Part shown: one piece after another, positions 37,235-47,038 of the stretch
How positions within the stretch are numbered: the first letter of the stretch is position 1
How the letters are laid out: each line of letters begins with the position of its first letter
Assembly (NCBI RefSeq): GCF_000426605.1
Contig: NZ_AUFR01000005.1
Location: 62,001 to 126,000 of the forward strand
Source: Propionibacterium acidifaciens DSM 21887
Lineage (GTDB): Bacteria; Actinomycetota; Actinomycetes; Propionibacteriales; Propionibacteriaceae
Reading direction: 5' to 3'
Length of the DNA: 64,000 nucleotides
Made by a program: the position numbers and the translations under genes
The notes under the pieces: generated by a model
Seen by the model: only the letters and a program-made list of their open reading frames with translations
Database searches by the model: none
Told to the model about the DNA's origin: nothing

Positions 37235-38560
37235 CTACGCGGAGGGGGCGATCCTGGTCAGCGTGTTGATGATGCGGTCGAAGGCGTCGCCGTCGTTCTC
37301 GTCCGTGAGATTGGCGAGCAGCTTGTTCACGAAGCGCATCAGCGTCGGCCGCGGGAGGCCGTAGGTGGTGCACAGGTGCATGATCCGGGGGTTCCCGATG
37401 AGACGGGAGAAGATCATGCCCAAGCGATGATAGCCGCCGAAGTCCCGCCGCACGTGGTTCTCGTAGCCGAGCAGCGCCCGTTCGGCCGCCGCGGCGCCGA
37501 CGCCGCGGGAGTGGGCCTCGGCGATCGCGTCGGCGGCCAGCTCGGCGGCCTCGAGCGAGTAGTCGATGCCCTCGCCGTTGAAGGGGCTGACCATGCCGCC
37601 GGCGTCGCCGACGAGCAGCAGGCCGTTGGCGTAGAGGGGCTTGCGGTTGAGCGCCATCGGCAGGGCCGCGCCGCGGATCCGGTCGATCATGTGCGCGTCG
37701 TCGAAGCACCACTGCGGCGGGGTCGTGGCCAGCCAGGCGCGCATCAGCCTGCGGTAGTCGGTGCGGCCGAAGGCCGGGGACGAGTTGAGCATGCCCAGGC
37801 CGACGTTGCAGCGGCCGTCGCCCATCGGGAAGACCCAGGCGTAGCCGGGCAGCTGGGTCGAGGCGCCGCGCTCGCCGTCCCACAGCTCGAGCCAGCTCTC
37901 CATCCACGGATCGTCGTGACGAGGGCTCTCGAAGTAGGCGCGCACGGCCACGCCCATGGGCCGCCGCTCGTCGCGTCGGCGCCCCATCGCCACGCCGAGG
38001 CGGGTGGAGTTGCCGTCGGCCGCGACGACGACCGGCGCGCGGACGGTGCGCCCGTCGCGGGTGCGCACACCGGTGATGCGATCGCCCACCAGGACGGGCT
38101 CGGTGACGTTGGCTCCGCAGATCAGGTGCGCCCCCAGCTGCACGGCCCGGCCGGCGAGCAGGTCGTCGAGGCGGCGGCGCGGGCAGGTGGTGCCGTAGTC
38201 GGGGAAGTCGGACAGCTGCGGCCAGGGCAGCTCGAAGGGCGCCGTGCGGCCCCCGTAGACGCGCAGCCCCCTCGTGTGCAGGAATCCGGCCGACTCGGAG
38301 GTGTCGATGCCCAGACGCGTGAGCATGCGCACGGCGCGCGGGGTGAGTCCGTCGCCGCAGACCTTGTCGCGGGGGAACTCGGCCTTCTCGAGGAGGAGGA
38401 CGTCGAGGCCGCGCTGGGCGCAGAGGGCGGCGGTCGCGGAGCCCCCGGGACCGGCGCCGACGACGATGACGTCGGCCTCGTTCCGGTCGACCGGCGGAGC
38501 CGACGAGAGCAGCTCGGACGCAAGGGCATTGGTCACGCCCGGCACCTCCCTGCTCGTCAT
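37235..38560 (-). CDS. menJ: geranylgeranyl-reductase-family FAD oxidoreductase, MenJ-like
   Basis: 441 residues. The FAD motif VIVVGAGPGGSATAAL is near 31-46, KVCGDGLTPRAV follows, and the GDAGGMVSPFNGEGIDYS motif is near 325. These match the geranylgeranyl reductase family, whose mycobacterial member MenJ saturates one isoprene unit of menaquinone. Its place directly before nuoA, facing menF, supports a quinone role. Start ATG 38560 with a GGTGAGG ribosome site; ATGs further upstream lie before the family homology. Specificity is inferred from context. Confidence 0.85.
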   Translation of the reverse strand: MTSREVPGVTNALASELLSSAPPVDRNEADVIVVGAGPGGSATAALCAQRGLDVLLLEKAEFPRDKVCGDGLTPRAVRMLTRLGIDTSESAGFLHTRGLRVYGGRTAPFELPWPQLSDFPDYGTTCPRRRLDDLLAGRAVQLGAHLICGANVTEPVLVGDRITGVRTRDGRTVRAPVVVAADGNSTRLGVAMGRRRDERRPMGVAVRAYFESPRHDDPWMESWLELWDGERGASTQLPGYAWVFPMGDGRCNVGLGMLNSSPAFGRTDYRRLMRAWLATTPPQWCFDDAHMIDRIRGAALPMALNRKPLYANGLLLVGDAGGMVSPFNGEGIDYSLEAAELAADAIAEAHSRGVGAAAAERALLGYENHVRRDFGGYHRLGMIFSRLIGNPRIMHLCTTYGLPRPTLMRFVNKLLANLTDENDGDAFDRIINTLTRIAPSA

Positions 38561-38715
38561 CGCCTCACCCGATTCCAAATCCTCGTCCGATGCTCCGCCG
38601 GGCCCCGCTCCACAGCCGATCCGGAGCGGGGCCGGGCCGTCCGGAGCCCGGGAACCGGGGCTGCGGAGCCGTCCCGACTCTGCCGACGGCCCTGTCGGAA
38701 CCCCATGTGCCCACA

Positions 38716-38744
38716 AGACTAGGCGCATGCTCCGGCCACGTCAT
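38716..38744 (-). promoter_or_regulatory. putative promoter of the menJ-nuo operon
   Basis: On the minus strand ATGACG (38739-38744), 17 bases, then TAGTCT (38716-38721) make a plausible sigma-70-type promoter. Transcription would start about 150 bases before the menJ ATG, leaving a long 5' leader in which I see no known riboswitch. Confidence 0.4.
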
Positions 38745-38791
38745 CGGCGGGGTCACGAAGCGGACCGGAACCGACCCGAATCGCTTTCGGC

Positions 38792-38797
38792 TACTCT
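38792..38797 (+). promoter_or_regulatory. -10 box TACTCT of a leaderless transcript
   Basis: TACTCT ends 6 bases before the GTG start of the MenF-like gene. There is no Shine-Dalgarno. A clear -35 is not seen. Confidence 0.5.
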
Positions 38798-38803
38798 GCA
38801 CGG

Positions 38804-40057
38804 GTGATCATCAATCCCGGCTCCACGCGGATGAGGGCCAGCACGGCCGCCATCGCGGACCCCGGCCGACTGACCGATTTCCTGGACGACTCCGGGGCCG
38901 CCTTCCTCAAGGGCCGCGACGGCTTCATCGCGCTCGGCGAGATGGCCCGCCTCGACGACGTGACGATGGCGACGGCCGACCAGTGGTGGCGGGAGTTCTC
39001 GGCCCGGATCGAGAACGAGACCGAGATGCCCGAGGCCTTCGGCACCGGCCCCATCGCCTACGGCTCCTTCGTCTACGACCCGGCGCGCTCCGGCCAGTGC
39101 TCCTGCCTCGTCGTCCCCGAGGTCGTCGTCGGGCGCCGGGAGGGCCGCTGCTGGGTCACCCGGCTCGGCTACGACAGCGTCGACCCCGTCCTGCCCGAGC
39201 GCCGGACCGCTCCCCCTCCCCCGCTGGGGCTCTCGTTCGGGCCGGGCGAGGAAACCGGGCACGAGGAGACGAGCCAGGAGTGGATCGACCGCTTCAACCG
39301 CATCAGAGGGCTCATCGACGAGGGACGCGCCGACCGCATCGTCCTGCTGCGCCAGCTCACCGCCCGCGCCGAGGGCCGGCTCGACCCGCGTTGGGTGCTG
39401 CGCCAGTGGCGGATGAACTACGGCGGCTCGTGGACCTACCTGGTGGGCGGCCTCGTCGGCGCGACCCCCGAGGTCATGGTGCGCCGCAGCGGCGGTCTGA
39501 ACGTCTCGCGGATCCTCGCCGGCTCGGTGCAGCCCCTCGGCGGCCCGGACGAGGCCGCCCGGATCGCCCGGCTGCTGTCCGACGGCGACCGCCTGCGCCA
39601 GCACCGCCGCGCCGTCGACGCGGCCGCCGAGGGGCTGCGCCCCTTCATGCGGGGCATGCACGTGCCCGAGCAGCCGTTCGCCCTCGCGCTGCCCGACGGG
39701 CTCAACCTCGCCACCGACATCTGCGGGGCGGCCTCGCCGGGGCACTCCGCCCTGGCGCTCGCCGCCGCCCTGCACCCGCTGGCCTCGGTCACCGGCTCGC
39801 CCGTCGAGGCGGCCCGCGAGATCATCCGCACGGAGGGCACGACGGACCGCGGGCGCTTCGGCGCCCCGGTCGGCTGGATCGACGCCCAGGGCGACGGCGA
39901 GTGGTTCGCCGCGCTTCGCCCCTGCCAGATCGAGGACGACGGCGTCGTCCGCCTCTACGCCTCGGCGACCGCCTCGGCGAGCACGAGCGCTCATGACAAG
40001 CTCGTCTCCACGCAGGTCAAGCTCGACCAGATGCGCGGGCTGCTCACCGGGCGCTGA
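38804..40057 (+). CDS. isochorismate-synthase-like chorismate-binding protein (MenF-like, atypical residues)
   Basis: 417 residues of the chorismate-utilising fold. GATPE (219-223), LAGS (238-241), HPLASVTG (324-331), [20 protein letters not shown] (348-367) and the C-terminal KLDQM are recognisable, and menaquinone genes surround it, so a MenF role (chorismate to isochorismate) is expected. By eye several family residues differ. The general-base Lys of KVVLAR is R178. The Mg2+-binding Glu of the E-H motif is Q266 before H267. The terminal E..E pair is K399 and S402. It may be a diverged enzyme or have lost activity. The GTG start follows a leaderless promoter. Confidence 0.75.
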   Translation: MIINPGSTRMRASTAAIADPGRLTDFLDDSGAAFLKGRDGFIALGEMARLDDVTMATADQWWREFSARIENETEMPEAFGTGPIAYGSFVYDPARSGQCSCLVVPEVVVGRREGRCWVTRLGYDSVDPVLPERRTAPPPPLGLSFGPGEETGHEETSQEWIDRFNRIRGLIDEGRADRIVLLRQLTARAEGRLDPRWVLRQWRMNYGGSWTYLVGGLVGATPEVMVRRSGGLNVSRILAGSVQPLGGPDEAARIARLLSDGDRLRQHRRAVDAAAEGLRPFMRGMHVPEQPFALALPDGLNLATDICGAASPGHSALALAAALHPLASVTGSPVEAAREIIRTEGTTDRGRFGAPVGWIDAQGDGEWFAALRPCQIEDDGVVRLYASATASASTSAHDKLVSTQVKLDQMRGLLTGR

Positions 40058-40073
40058 GCCGCAGGGCGGTGGG

Positions 40074-40113
40074 CCGTCGAGGGCCCGGACCGGACGCCCG
40101 GGGCCCTCGACGG
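40074..40113. terminator. bidirectional terminator between menF-like and ALDH genes
   Basis: CCGTCGAGGGCCC (40074-40086) pairs perfectly with GGGCCCTCGACGG (40101-40113), a 13-bp stem with a 14-base loop, between convergent genes. Confidence 0.7.
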
Positions 40114-40120
40114 GAGCGAC

Positions 40121-41622
40121 TCAGTCGCCGTACGGCAGACCGACGGGGCCGGAGCCGAGGTTGACGAGGATGTTCTTCGTCTGCTGGTAGGCGTCGAGGA
40201 TCATCGTGCGGGTCTCGCGCCCGATGCCGCTGTCCTTGCAGCCGCCGAATGGGGCGCCCGCGGGGAAGGCGTTGCACTGGTTGACCCAGCGGCCGGTACG
40301 CGCGCGGGTGGCCACGCGCAGGGCGCGGTTGAGGTCCGAGCTGAACACGCCTCCGCCCAGGCCGTGGTCGGAGTCGTCGGCCATGGCGATGACCTCGTCC
40401 TCGAAGGGGGTGATGACGCCGGCCGGCCCGAAGATCTCCTCGCGGGCGACGCGCATGTCGTTGCGGCCGAGCACCAGGGTCGACTTCATGAAGGCGCCCC
40501 TGGCGAGCGGACCGCTCCCGTACCGGGAACCACCGGTGACGATCTCGGCGCCCTCCGAGCGACCGGTCTCGACGTAGACGAGGATCTTCGCCAGCCGCTT
40601 CTCGTTGATCCGGGCTCTCATCTGGATCTGGGTGGCCGGGTCGAGCGGGTCGCCGACCCGCACGGCCGAGAACGCGGCTCCCAGGACCTCCATGAAGCGG
40701 TCCGGACCGCTGGGCCCGGACGAGGATCCGCGACCCGGCCGAGCAGACCTGGCCCTGGTTGAACAGGACGCCCATCTGGACGCCGTCGACCGCCCGGTCC
40801 GGGTCGTCGTCGAAGAAGATGTTGGCGCTCTTGCCCCCGGCTCCAGGGTGACCGGGATGATCCTCTGCGCCGCGGCCAGACCGATGCCGCGGCCGACCTC
40901 GGTGGGCCCGGTGAAGGCGAGCTCGTCGACGTCGACGGTCTTGAGGTACTCGCCGGAGCGGTCGCCCGAACCGTTGATGACGTCGAGCACGCCGGCGGGC
41001 AGGAGGCCCGCCTCGTCGATGAGCCGGGTCAGCTCGAGCACCGACAGCGAGGCGGCGCTGGAGGGCTTGAAGACGACGGTGCTGCCGGCGACCAGCGCCG
41101 GGGCGAGCTCCCAGGCCGCCATGAGGAAGGGGGGTTCCACGGCACGATCCGGCCGACGAGGCCCAGCGGCTCGCGCAGGATGATGTCCAACGCGCCGGTG
41201 TCGAGCATGGTCGCCGAGCCCTCGTCGGCGCGCATGCGGCCGGCGAAGCAACGGAAGTGGTCGACACTCAACGGCAGATCGGCGCCGCTCGTCTCGCGGA
41301 TCGGCTCGCCGTTGTCGAGCGGCTCGACGCGGGCCGGGTGGTCGAGGTTCGCCTCGATGAGATCGGCGATGGCCAGCAGTGTCCCTGAGCGCTCGGCGAC
41401 GGAACTGCGCGACCAGGCCCCGAAGGCCGTGCGGGCGGCGGAGACCGCCGCGTCCACGTCCTGCCGCGTCGCGTCGGCGATGATGGCCAGGCGCTCCGTC
41501 ATGGCGGGATCGTGGGACTCGAGCGTCGCCCCGTCCGAGGCGGGACGCCACTGCCCGTCGATGTACGACCCGTAGCCGTCCCGGATGCCGTAACCGTCCC
41601 GGATGCTGATCCTGTCGTTCAT
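40121..41622 (-). pseudogene. aldehyde dehydrogenase, frame-disrupted
   Basis: About 500 codons of an NAD(P)+-dependent aldehyde dehydrogenase of the betaine/phenylacetaldehyde type. The start is the ATG at 41622 with a GGGGAGAAG ribosome site. The frame breaks three times. A base appears missing at the G6 run 41129-41134 ([14 protein letters not shown]). Another appears missing at the C5 run 40834-40838, inside the catalytic TLE-GGKS motif. An extra base lies near GGGCCC at 40712-40717. All family motifs survive across the frames, including [14 protein letters not shown] with the catalytic Cys and the E of TLEP. Either a very recent pseudogene or homopolymer read errors; restoring one net base gives a full-length protein. 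Confidence 0.8.
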
Positions 41623-41796
41623 CCGGATCTTCTCCCCGGGATCGTCGGGCGGACCGTCATCGGTGACGAGCCGCCGTGCACACCCGTCCACCGGCCATGG
41701 CCCGTGCCGGGGCACCGGGTGCCGACACCCTCCAGGGCATGCGCGCGACCGATGCGCCCCGCCCCGTTCCCGTCAGCCCACGGGGACGATCCCGGA

Positions 41797-43629
41797 TCAC
41801 GTGCGCAGCGGCGGGCGCGAGCGCCCGGCCGAGCCCGACAGCGGCGGGCGGGTGCGGCCGGTCGGGGTCGAGCGCGAGACGACCCGCTTCGTACGCGGCG
41901 CCTGACCGCCGCGCGCCTGCCCGCGGGCCTGTTCGAGCTCGCGGCGGGACTCGGCCTGGGCCTCCATGAGCTCCTCCTGGTTGAGGGAGGCGCCCGAGCG
42001 CAGAATCACCCAGACGACGACGGCGATGACCGCCGAGACGATCGGCGACCAGTTCATGACGAGCGGGAAGGTGACGAGCACCACCATGTCGAGGCCGCGC
42101 ACCATGTTGAACATGAGACTCGGCGGCACGGCTCCGGCGCCGGTGGCGACCATGGGGGCGCTGTAGTCGGCCGACTTCGCGCTGACCCAGCGCATGGCCC
42201 CCAGGACGGCACCCATGGCCGCGATGAGGCCGTACCACAGCGCCCGGTGCGGATCGGGCCGCGAGCCCCCCAGCCCCAGGACGAAGGCCGGCGTCACGGC
42301 GACGGCCCACACGAGGGCCAGCGCACCGGGGACCACGAGGACCGCGTCGCGCAGCTCCGAGTCGCTCATCGGGAACAGGCGGACCAGGCCCTTCGTCCGG
42401 CTGAGCACGCGCATCGAGTCGAAGAAGGGCACGATGACGATGAGCAGGACGAGGGAGGAGACGAACGGGGCGAGCGCGACGACGCCCAGCGAGCTGAGCG
42501 CGTACGGCACGACGGCGGCGATCGCCAGGCCGACGAGGGGGGCCGGGTTGCGGCGCAGCCGGTGGACGTCGCGCCAGACGAGGGCACGAGTCCCCTTCCC
42601 GCGGCCGCGAATGACCCGCACGTGGCCCCTCAGCCGGCAGCGGCGCTCGATGAGGATGTCGCGCATGAGCGCGAAGTCGAGGGCGAACGCGGCGCCCTGC
42701 ATGCCCGAGACGAGCTCACCTCCGCTCACGAGCCGGCTCCGGCCGACGGCGCCCAGCCGGCGGCGCGCGAGCACCGAGGCCAGGACGCACAGCACGAGCC
42801 CGAAGGCTGCGATGAGGAGGGCGATGCGCCGCGACAGCACGGTGGCGACGTCGACGCGGAACCAGCCGGCGGCGGTGGCGATGACGAGGACGAGGACGGC
42901 CACGGCGAGCGCCCCGACGAGCATCTGGGCCAGCCGGACGGGACGGTCCCCCTCGGCGCCCTGCTGGGCGGCGGCGAAGGCCATCCACCCGGCGGTCGTC
43001 AGGCCGGTGGCGACGGTCCAGGCGAGGACCGAGGGGCCCGGCAGACCGGTGAGCGCCGCGACGAGCGCGCCGAGCGCCGCGCCGACGAGGCCGGCGCCGA
43101 CGATCATGAGCCACAGGCGCCGGGCGAGGATCGCCGAGCGGCGCAGCGGCGCGTCGAGCAGCCAGAAACCCTCCGCCGCGGAGGCGATGACCGGCCCGAA
43201 GACGCGGCTGACGGCCAGGACGGCGACCCAGCAGGCCGCGACGACGAGCCACGGGATGAGTTCGCGCGCGGTGCCGCAGCCCTCCGAGGTGCAGCCGGCC
43301 GCCTGCTTCTGGGCGCTGCGGATCGCGCTGATGACCATCGCGGCGATGATGCCGATGCTGAAGACGGCGACGTAGCCGTCGGTGAACACCGACCAGATCG
43401 ACCGCGTGGCCCGGCCCCTGCGCCAGTCCTTGAGCAGCAGCATGAGCTGGCGCTCGATGACCTGGCCCTGCTCGTGGTCGTCGACGTCCGCGAACGGGTA
43501 GTCGGGGTCGAAGGCGACCGCCGGCCCCCCGGTCTCGAGGGCCTGCGCGGCGGCCTGCTGCGACTGCTCGGCCTGCGGCCCCCTGTCGGAGGACTGCCTG
43601 TTCCTGCGCCTGTTCCTCGACCTGCTCAT
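41797..43629 (-). CDS. large permease-like membrane protein partner of the ABC ATPase
   Basis: 610 residues. It has an Arg/Gln-rich hydrophilic N-terminus (about 1-85), roughly ten to twelve hydrophobic helices, and a basic C-terminal tail with a Glu/Gln-rich helix ([20 protein letters not shown]). It resembles uncharacterised actinobacterial membrane proteins encoded beside single ABC ATPases (possibly DUF6297). Its ATG overlaps the ATPase stop (ATGA), so the two probably form one export-type ABC complex. Substrate unknown. Confidence 0.75.
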   Translation of the reverse strand: MSRSRNRRRNRQSSDRGPQAEQSQQAAAQALETGGPAVAFDPDYPFADVDDHEQGQVIERQLMLLLKDWRRGRATRSIWSVFTDGYVAVFSIGIIAAMVISAIRSAQKQAAGCTSEGCGTARELIPWLVVAACWVAVLAVSRVFGPVIASAAEGFWLLDAPLRRSAILARRLWLMIVGAGLVGAALGALVAALTGLPGPSVLAWTVATGLTTAGWMAFAAAQQGAEGDRPVRLAQMLVGALAVAVLVLVIATAAGWFRVDVATVLSRRIALLIAAFGLVLCVLASVLARRRLGAVGRSRLVSGGELVSGMQGAAFALDFALMRDILIERRCRLRGHVRVIRGRGKGTRALVWRDVHRLRRNPAPLVGLAIAAVVPYALSSLGVVALAPFVSSLVLLIVIVPFFDSMRVLSRTKGLVRLFPMSDSELRDAVLVVPGALALVWAVAVTPAFVLGLGGSRPDPHRALWYGLIAAMGAVLGAMRWVSAKSADYSAPMVATGAGAVPPSLMFNMVRGLDMVVLVTFPLVMNWSPIVSAVIAVVVWVILRSGASLNQEELMEAQAESRRELEQARGQARGGQAPRTKRVVSRSTPTGRTRPPLSGSAGRSRPPLRT

Positions 43630-44309
43630 ACGAGCTGCTCCGGCTCGGCGAGGGACTGGCTCGCGGACCCGGCGGCGCCCACGCGCACGATGCGCGCGCC
43701 GACCGCCTCGACGAGCGAGGGCTCGTGGCTGGCCATGATGATGGCCAGGCCGTTGTCGTCCCTCTCGTGACGCAGGCGCTTGCCCAGCCAGTCGATGCCT
43801 TCGACGTCCAGGCGCTGCTCGGGCTCGTCGAGCACGAGGAGCCTCTTGGGGCGCACGAAGGCGGTGGCCAGGGCGAGGCGGCGGCGCTGACCGCTGGACA
43901 GGGTGCCTGGCAGCTGACCCGACTGCGGGACGAGCTGGACCTCCTCGAGGACGGCGTCGACGAGCTCGTCGGTGTCGTCCAGGCCGTGGGCGCGGGCGAG
44001 CAGGTCGAGGTGCTCCACGACGGACAGGTCGGGGAAGAAGTCGAGGTCGTCGATGACGGTGGCGACGTTGCGCCGGAACTGCGGATCGGTGTCCTTGGCC
44101 TTGACGCCGAGCACCTCGACCGCCCCCTCGGTGGGCCGGTCGGAGCCGACGATGCACCGCAGGATCGTCGACTTGCCCGAGCCGTTGCGGCCGGTCAGGG
44201 CGACGGCCTCGCCCTCGTGGACGTCGAGGCTGAAGCGGGAGACGATCGTGCGGTCCCCGTACTTCTTCGCGAGGTTGCTGATTCTCAGGACTGTGGAGCG
44301 CCGTGCCAT
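43626..44309 (-). CDS. ABC transporter ATP-binding protein
   Basis: A 227-residue ATPase. Walker A is GRNGSGKST near 38-46, the signature is [12 protein letters not shown], and Walker B is [12 protein letters not shown] with the catalytic Glu. An H-switch SHEP follows. I chose the ATG at 44309, since a CACAAT hexamer ends 7 bases before it and no ribosome site exists; an ATG at 44318 overlaps that hexamer. Coupled to the large permease gene. Single-ATPase exporters of this kind often handle antibiotics or lipids, but nothing here shows the substrate. Confidence 0.9.
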   Translation of the reverse strand: MARRSTVLRISNLAKKYGDRTIVSRFSLDVHEGEAVALTGRNGSGKSTILRCIVGSDRPTEGAVEVLGVKAKDTDPQFRRNVATVIDDLDFFPDLSVVEHLDLLARAHGLDDTDELVDAVLEEVQLVPQSGQLPGTLSSGQRRRLALATAFVRPKRLLVLDEPEQRLDVEGIDWLGKRLRHERDDNGLAIIMASHEPSLVEAVGARIVRVGAAGSASQSLAEPEQLV

Positions 44310-44316
44310 GGGGTCC

Positions 44317-44322
44317 ATTGTG
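44317..44322 (-). promoter_or_regulatory. -10-like CACAAT before the ABC ATPase
   Basis: CACAAT on the minus strand ends 7 bases before the ATG at 44309. The identical hexamer precedes menG on the other strand of the same 140-base intergenic region, so the divergent genes may share promoter type. Confidence 0.35.
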
Positions 44323-44438
44323 CTGCACGCGCAAGCCCGCTCCGGCCCGTGACGGTGGTCACCGCCCGCATGCCGGTGCCCGGCTGCCGCGCCCCGGGGC
44401 GCGGACGGGCGTCCGGGGCGCGCACCGCCGCGGCCTGC

Positions 44439-44444
44439 CACAAT
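44439..44444 (+). promoter_or_regulatory. -10-like CACAAT before menG
   Basis: CACAAT ends 6 bases before the GTG start at 44451. It is consistent with a leaderless transcript, since no Shine-Dalgarno is present. Confidence 0.4.
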
Positions 44445-44450
44445 GGGGTC

Positions 44451-45146
44451 GTGGCACGCAGAGCGGATCTTGACAGGCATCGCGACGAGGTCGCCGGCAT
44501 GTTCGACGAGACGGCCCCCAGGTACGACCTCATGAACGACGTGATGAGCCTGGGGCGGGACCGCTCCTGGCGCCGCGAGGTCGTGCGGGCCCTCGCGATC
44601 CGCCCCGGCGAGCGGGTCCTCGACCTGGCCGCCGGAACGGGCGCCTCGTCCGCGCCGCTCGCCGCCGCCGGCGCGGCGGTCTACCCCACCGACCTGTCGA
44701 TGGGCATGCTGCGCACCGGCAAGCGCCGCCGCCCCGAGCTCGCATTCGTCCGCGGCGACGCCACGCGACTGCCCTACCGCGACGGGGTCTTCGACGCCGC
44801 GACGATCAGCTTCGGCCTGCGCAACGTCGAGGACGCCCTCGGCGCCCTGCGCGAGCTGCGCCGCGTCACCCGCCCCGGCGGACGGCTCGTCATCTGCGAG
44901 TTCAGCCGCCCCACCCGGCCGCCCTTCCGCTGGGCCTACCAGAGGGTCTATCTGCCGCATGTCATGCCGCGCATGGGCCGGGCGAGCGCCAACCCGATGT
45001 CCTACGACTACCTGGCCGAGACGATCCTCGCCTGGCACGACCAGCCGCACCTGGCCGCGCTCATGGAACGGGCCGGATGGGACCGCGTCGAATGGCGCGA
45101 CCTCACCGGCGGCATCGTCGCCCTGCACCGCGGACGGGCGAGCTGA
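44451..45146 (+). CDS. menG: demethylmenaquinone methyltransferase
   Basis: A 231-residue SAM-dependent C-methyltransferase of the UbiE/MenG family, the last step of menaquinone synthesis. Family signatures: [24 protein letters not shown] at the N-terminus, the SAM site [36 protein letters not shown], and [13 protein letters not shown]. The GTG start is supported by homology ([21 protein letters not shown]) and the adjacent promoter hexamer. The next gene begins 3 bases after its stop. Confidence 0.93.
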   Translation: MARRADLDRHRDEVAGMFDETAPRYDLMNDVMSLGRDRSWRREVVRALAIRPGERVLDLAAGTGASSAPLAAAGAAVYPTDLSMGMLRTGKRRRPELAFVRGDATRLPYRDGVFDAATISFGLRNVEDALGALRELRRVTRPGGRLVICEFSRPTRPPFRWAYQRVYLPHVMPRMGRASANPMSYDYLAETILAWHDQPHLAALMERAGWDRVEWRDLTGGIVALHRGRAS

Positions 45147-45149
45147 CCG

Positions 45150-47000
45150 ATGGGCGGATCGGCCCGCCTCCACGCGCGGCGCGCGCGGACGGCCCCGGCA
45201 CCGCCCCGCGACATCGAGGCCCCCGCCGTGCCCGACGTCACGGGCCTGGTCCTGCTCGACGCCGACGCCGCGGTGAGCTGCCCGGTGCGGACCCACAACC
45301 GCTTCGACCCGGCCGTCCCCGATCCCGGGCCCGGCGCCGCCGGCCAGGACGGGCGGCCGGCCGACGAACCGACCGCGGCGCGCCGGGCCACCGAGGCCTT
45401 CCGCGGGCGCGTCCTCGACGCGCTGGCCGCCATGCCCCGGGCCGTCGACCTGCGCGGGCTCGAGCACGACTGGCCCGGCCGCTTCCAGGCGACCGCGCGG
45501 GCCGTGGCGGCCGGGAGGCGCGTCATCATCGGCCCCGCCCTGCCACCCGACGCGGCCGGCGGGCGGATCGGGGAGCCCGACGCGCTCGTCCTCGGCGAGC
45601 CCGCCGCCGGCGGCGGCCACGGCTACGACCCCGTCCTCGTCGTCCGTCACCAAGTGCTCGAACCGGCCTCGTCGGCACGAGATCAGCGCGCGGGCTCCCT
45701 GGCCCGCGGCCTGCGCCTGGTCCGGGTGCGCGGCACGGCCGTGCGCCCGAGCCGCGAGCACGACCTGCTGCGCCTGGCTCACCACAGGCGCGTCCTCGAG
45801 TCCGCCGGCTGGGCCGGCGGCGGGGCCGCGTACGGCGGCCTCATCGGCACCGACCGCATCGGCTACGAGCGAGGCGTCGCCACGGTGCGCCGCTCCCCCC
45901 GACGGCAGGCGCCCCCGAACCGCCAGCTCGTCCTCGTCTGGGCCGACCTCGAGGCGAAGCGCCTGCGTGCCGAGGCCCGCACGGCCGGCCGCGGCTGGCG
46001 CGCCCACTCGGCGCTGGAACGCTACGACCACGAGTTCGGCTTCCGACGCCGGATCGCCGTCGAGGCCGCCGCCCGCACGCCGTCCCCGCGCGTACGGCCC
46101 ATCGTCACGGCCGAGTGCCAGGGGTGCCCGTGGTGGTCGTGCTGCCGCCCGCAGCTGGCCGACGACGACCTGAGCCTGTGCATCGACAAGGCCCGCCCCA
46201 GCGCCAGGGAGATCGGTCTCCTGCGCGCCATGGGCGTGTGGACGGTCGGCGACCTGGCCGGGCGCGACGTCGACGAGCTCCTCGCGGCACTAACCCCTCA
46301 GGTGGCTCGCCCCGACGAGACGGCCCGGCGGGTGCGGCTGGCCGCGCGCCGGGCCCGCATGCTCAGGGACGGGCGCACGGTGGAGCGCACGACGAGCGGC
46401 CCGCTGCGGCTGCCGCCGCCCGGCTACGCGATCGATCTCGACATCGAGACGAGCGCCGACGACACGGTCTACCTGTGGGGATTCCTCGTGGACGATCCCG
46501 ACGAGCCCGCCGGGCCCCGCTACGTCCCCTTCGCCCGGTTCGCCGAGCTGGACCGCACCGGCGAGCGGGAACTCGCGCGCGAGGCGCTCTGCTGGCTCGA
46601 CGAGCGGCTCGCGGCCCACCCCGGGGCGAGGGTCTACCACTACTCCGACTACGAGGTCATCCACATCCGGCGCATCGCCAGAACGAGCGACGACCCGCTC
46701 CTGACCGGGTTCGCGCGCTCCCGGTGCCGGTCGAACTTCTCCGACCTGTTCGGCGTCGTGCGCGCCAACTTCTTCGGCGTGCACGGACTGGGCCTCAAGT
46801 GCATCGCCCACGACGGCGCCGGGTTCAGCTGGCGCGACGGGCAGGCGGGCGGCCTCAACTCGCAGAGCTGGTTCGACGAGGCCGTCCACGCCGACGAGCC
46901 GGAGCGCCGCCGTGCGGCGGCCCGACGCGTCCTGGAGTACAACGAGGACGACGTGCGCGCCACCCGCGCCCTGCGCGCCTGGCTGCGCGCCCTCGAGTGA
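45150..47000 (+). CDS. TM0106-family RecB-like putative nuclease
   Basis: 616 residues. The N-terminal half resembles RecB-type nuclease domains (GEPDALV..., then YDPVLVVRHQV), with a Cys cluster CQGCPWWSCC near 320 that may hold an iron-sulfur cluster. Then comes a helix-hairpin-helix-like segment (ARPSAREIGLLRAMGVWTVGDLAG). The C-terminal third is an RNase H/YprB-like domain with YAIDLDIET, VYHYSDYEV and YNEDDVRATRAL acidic residues. Family role unknown; probably DNA repair or processing. It starts 3 bases after menG, so it is cotranscribed despite unrelated function. Confidence 0.8.
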   Translation: MGGSARLHARRARTAPAPPRDIEAPAVPDVTGLVLLDADAAVSCPVRTHNRFDPAVPDPGPGAAGQDGRPADEPTAARRATEAFRGRVLDALAAMPRAVDLRGLEHDWPGRFQATARAVAAGRRVIIGPALPPDAAGGRIGEPDALVLGEPAAGGGHGYDPVLVVRHQVLEPASSARDQRAGSLARGLRLVRVRGTAVRPSREHDLLRLAHHRRVLESAGWAGGGAAYGGLIGTDRIGYERGVATVRRSPRRQAPPNRQLVLVWADLEAKRLRAEARTAGRGWRAHSALERYDHEFGFRRRIAVEAAARTPSPRVRPIVTAECQGCPWWSCCRPQLADDDLSLCIDKARPSAREIGLLRAMGVWTVGDLAGRDVDELLAALTPQVARPDETARRVRLAARRARMLRDGRTVERTTSGPLRLPPPGYAIDLDIETSADDTVYLWGFLVDDPDEPAGPRYVPFARFAELDRTGERELAREALCWLDERLAAHPGARVYHYSDYEVIHIRRIARTSDDPLLTGFARSRCRSNFSDLFGVVRANFFGVHGLGLKCIAHDGAGFSWRDGQAGGLNSQSWFDEAVHADEPERRRAAARRVLEYNEDDVRATRALRAWLRALE

Positions 47001-47038
47001 GGGCGCGGCGGTACGGGAACGCGGCGGGGCAGCGCCGT

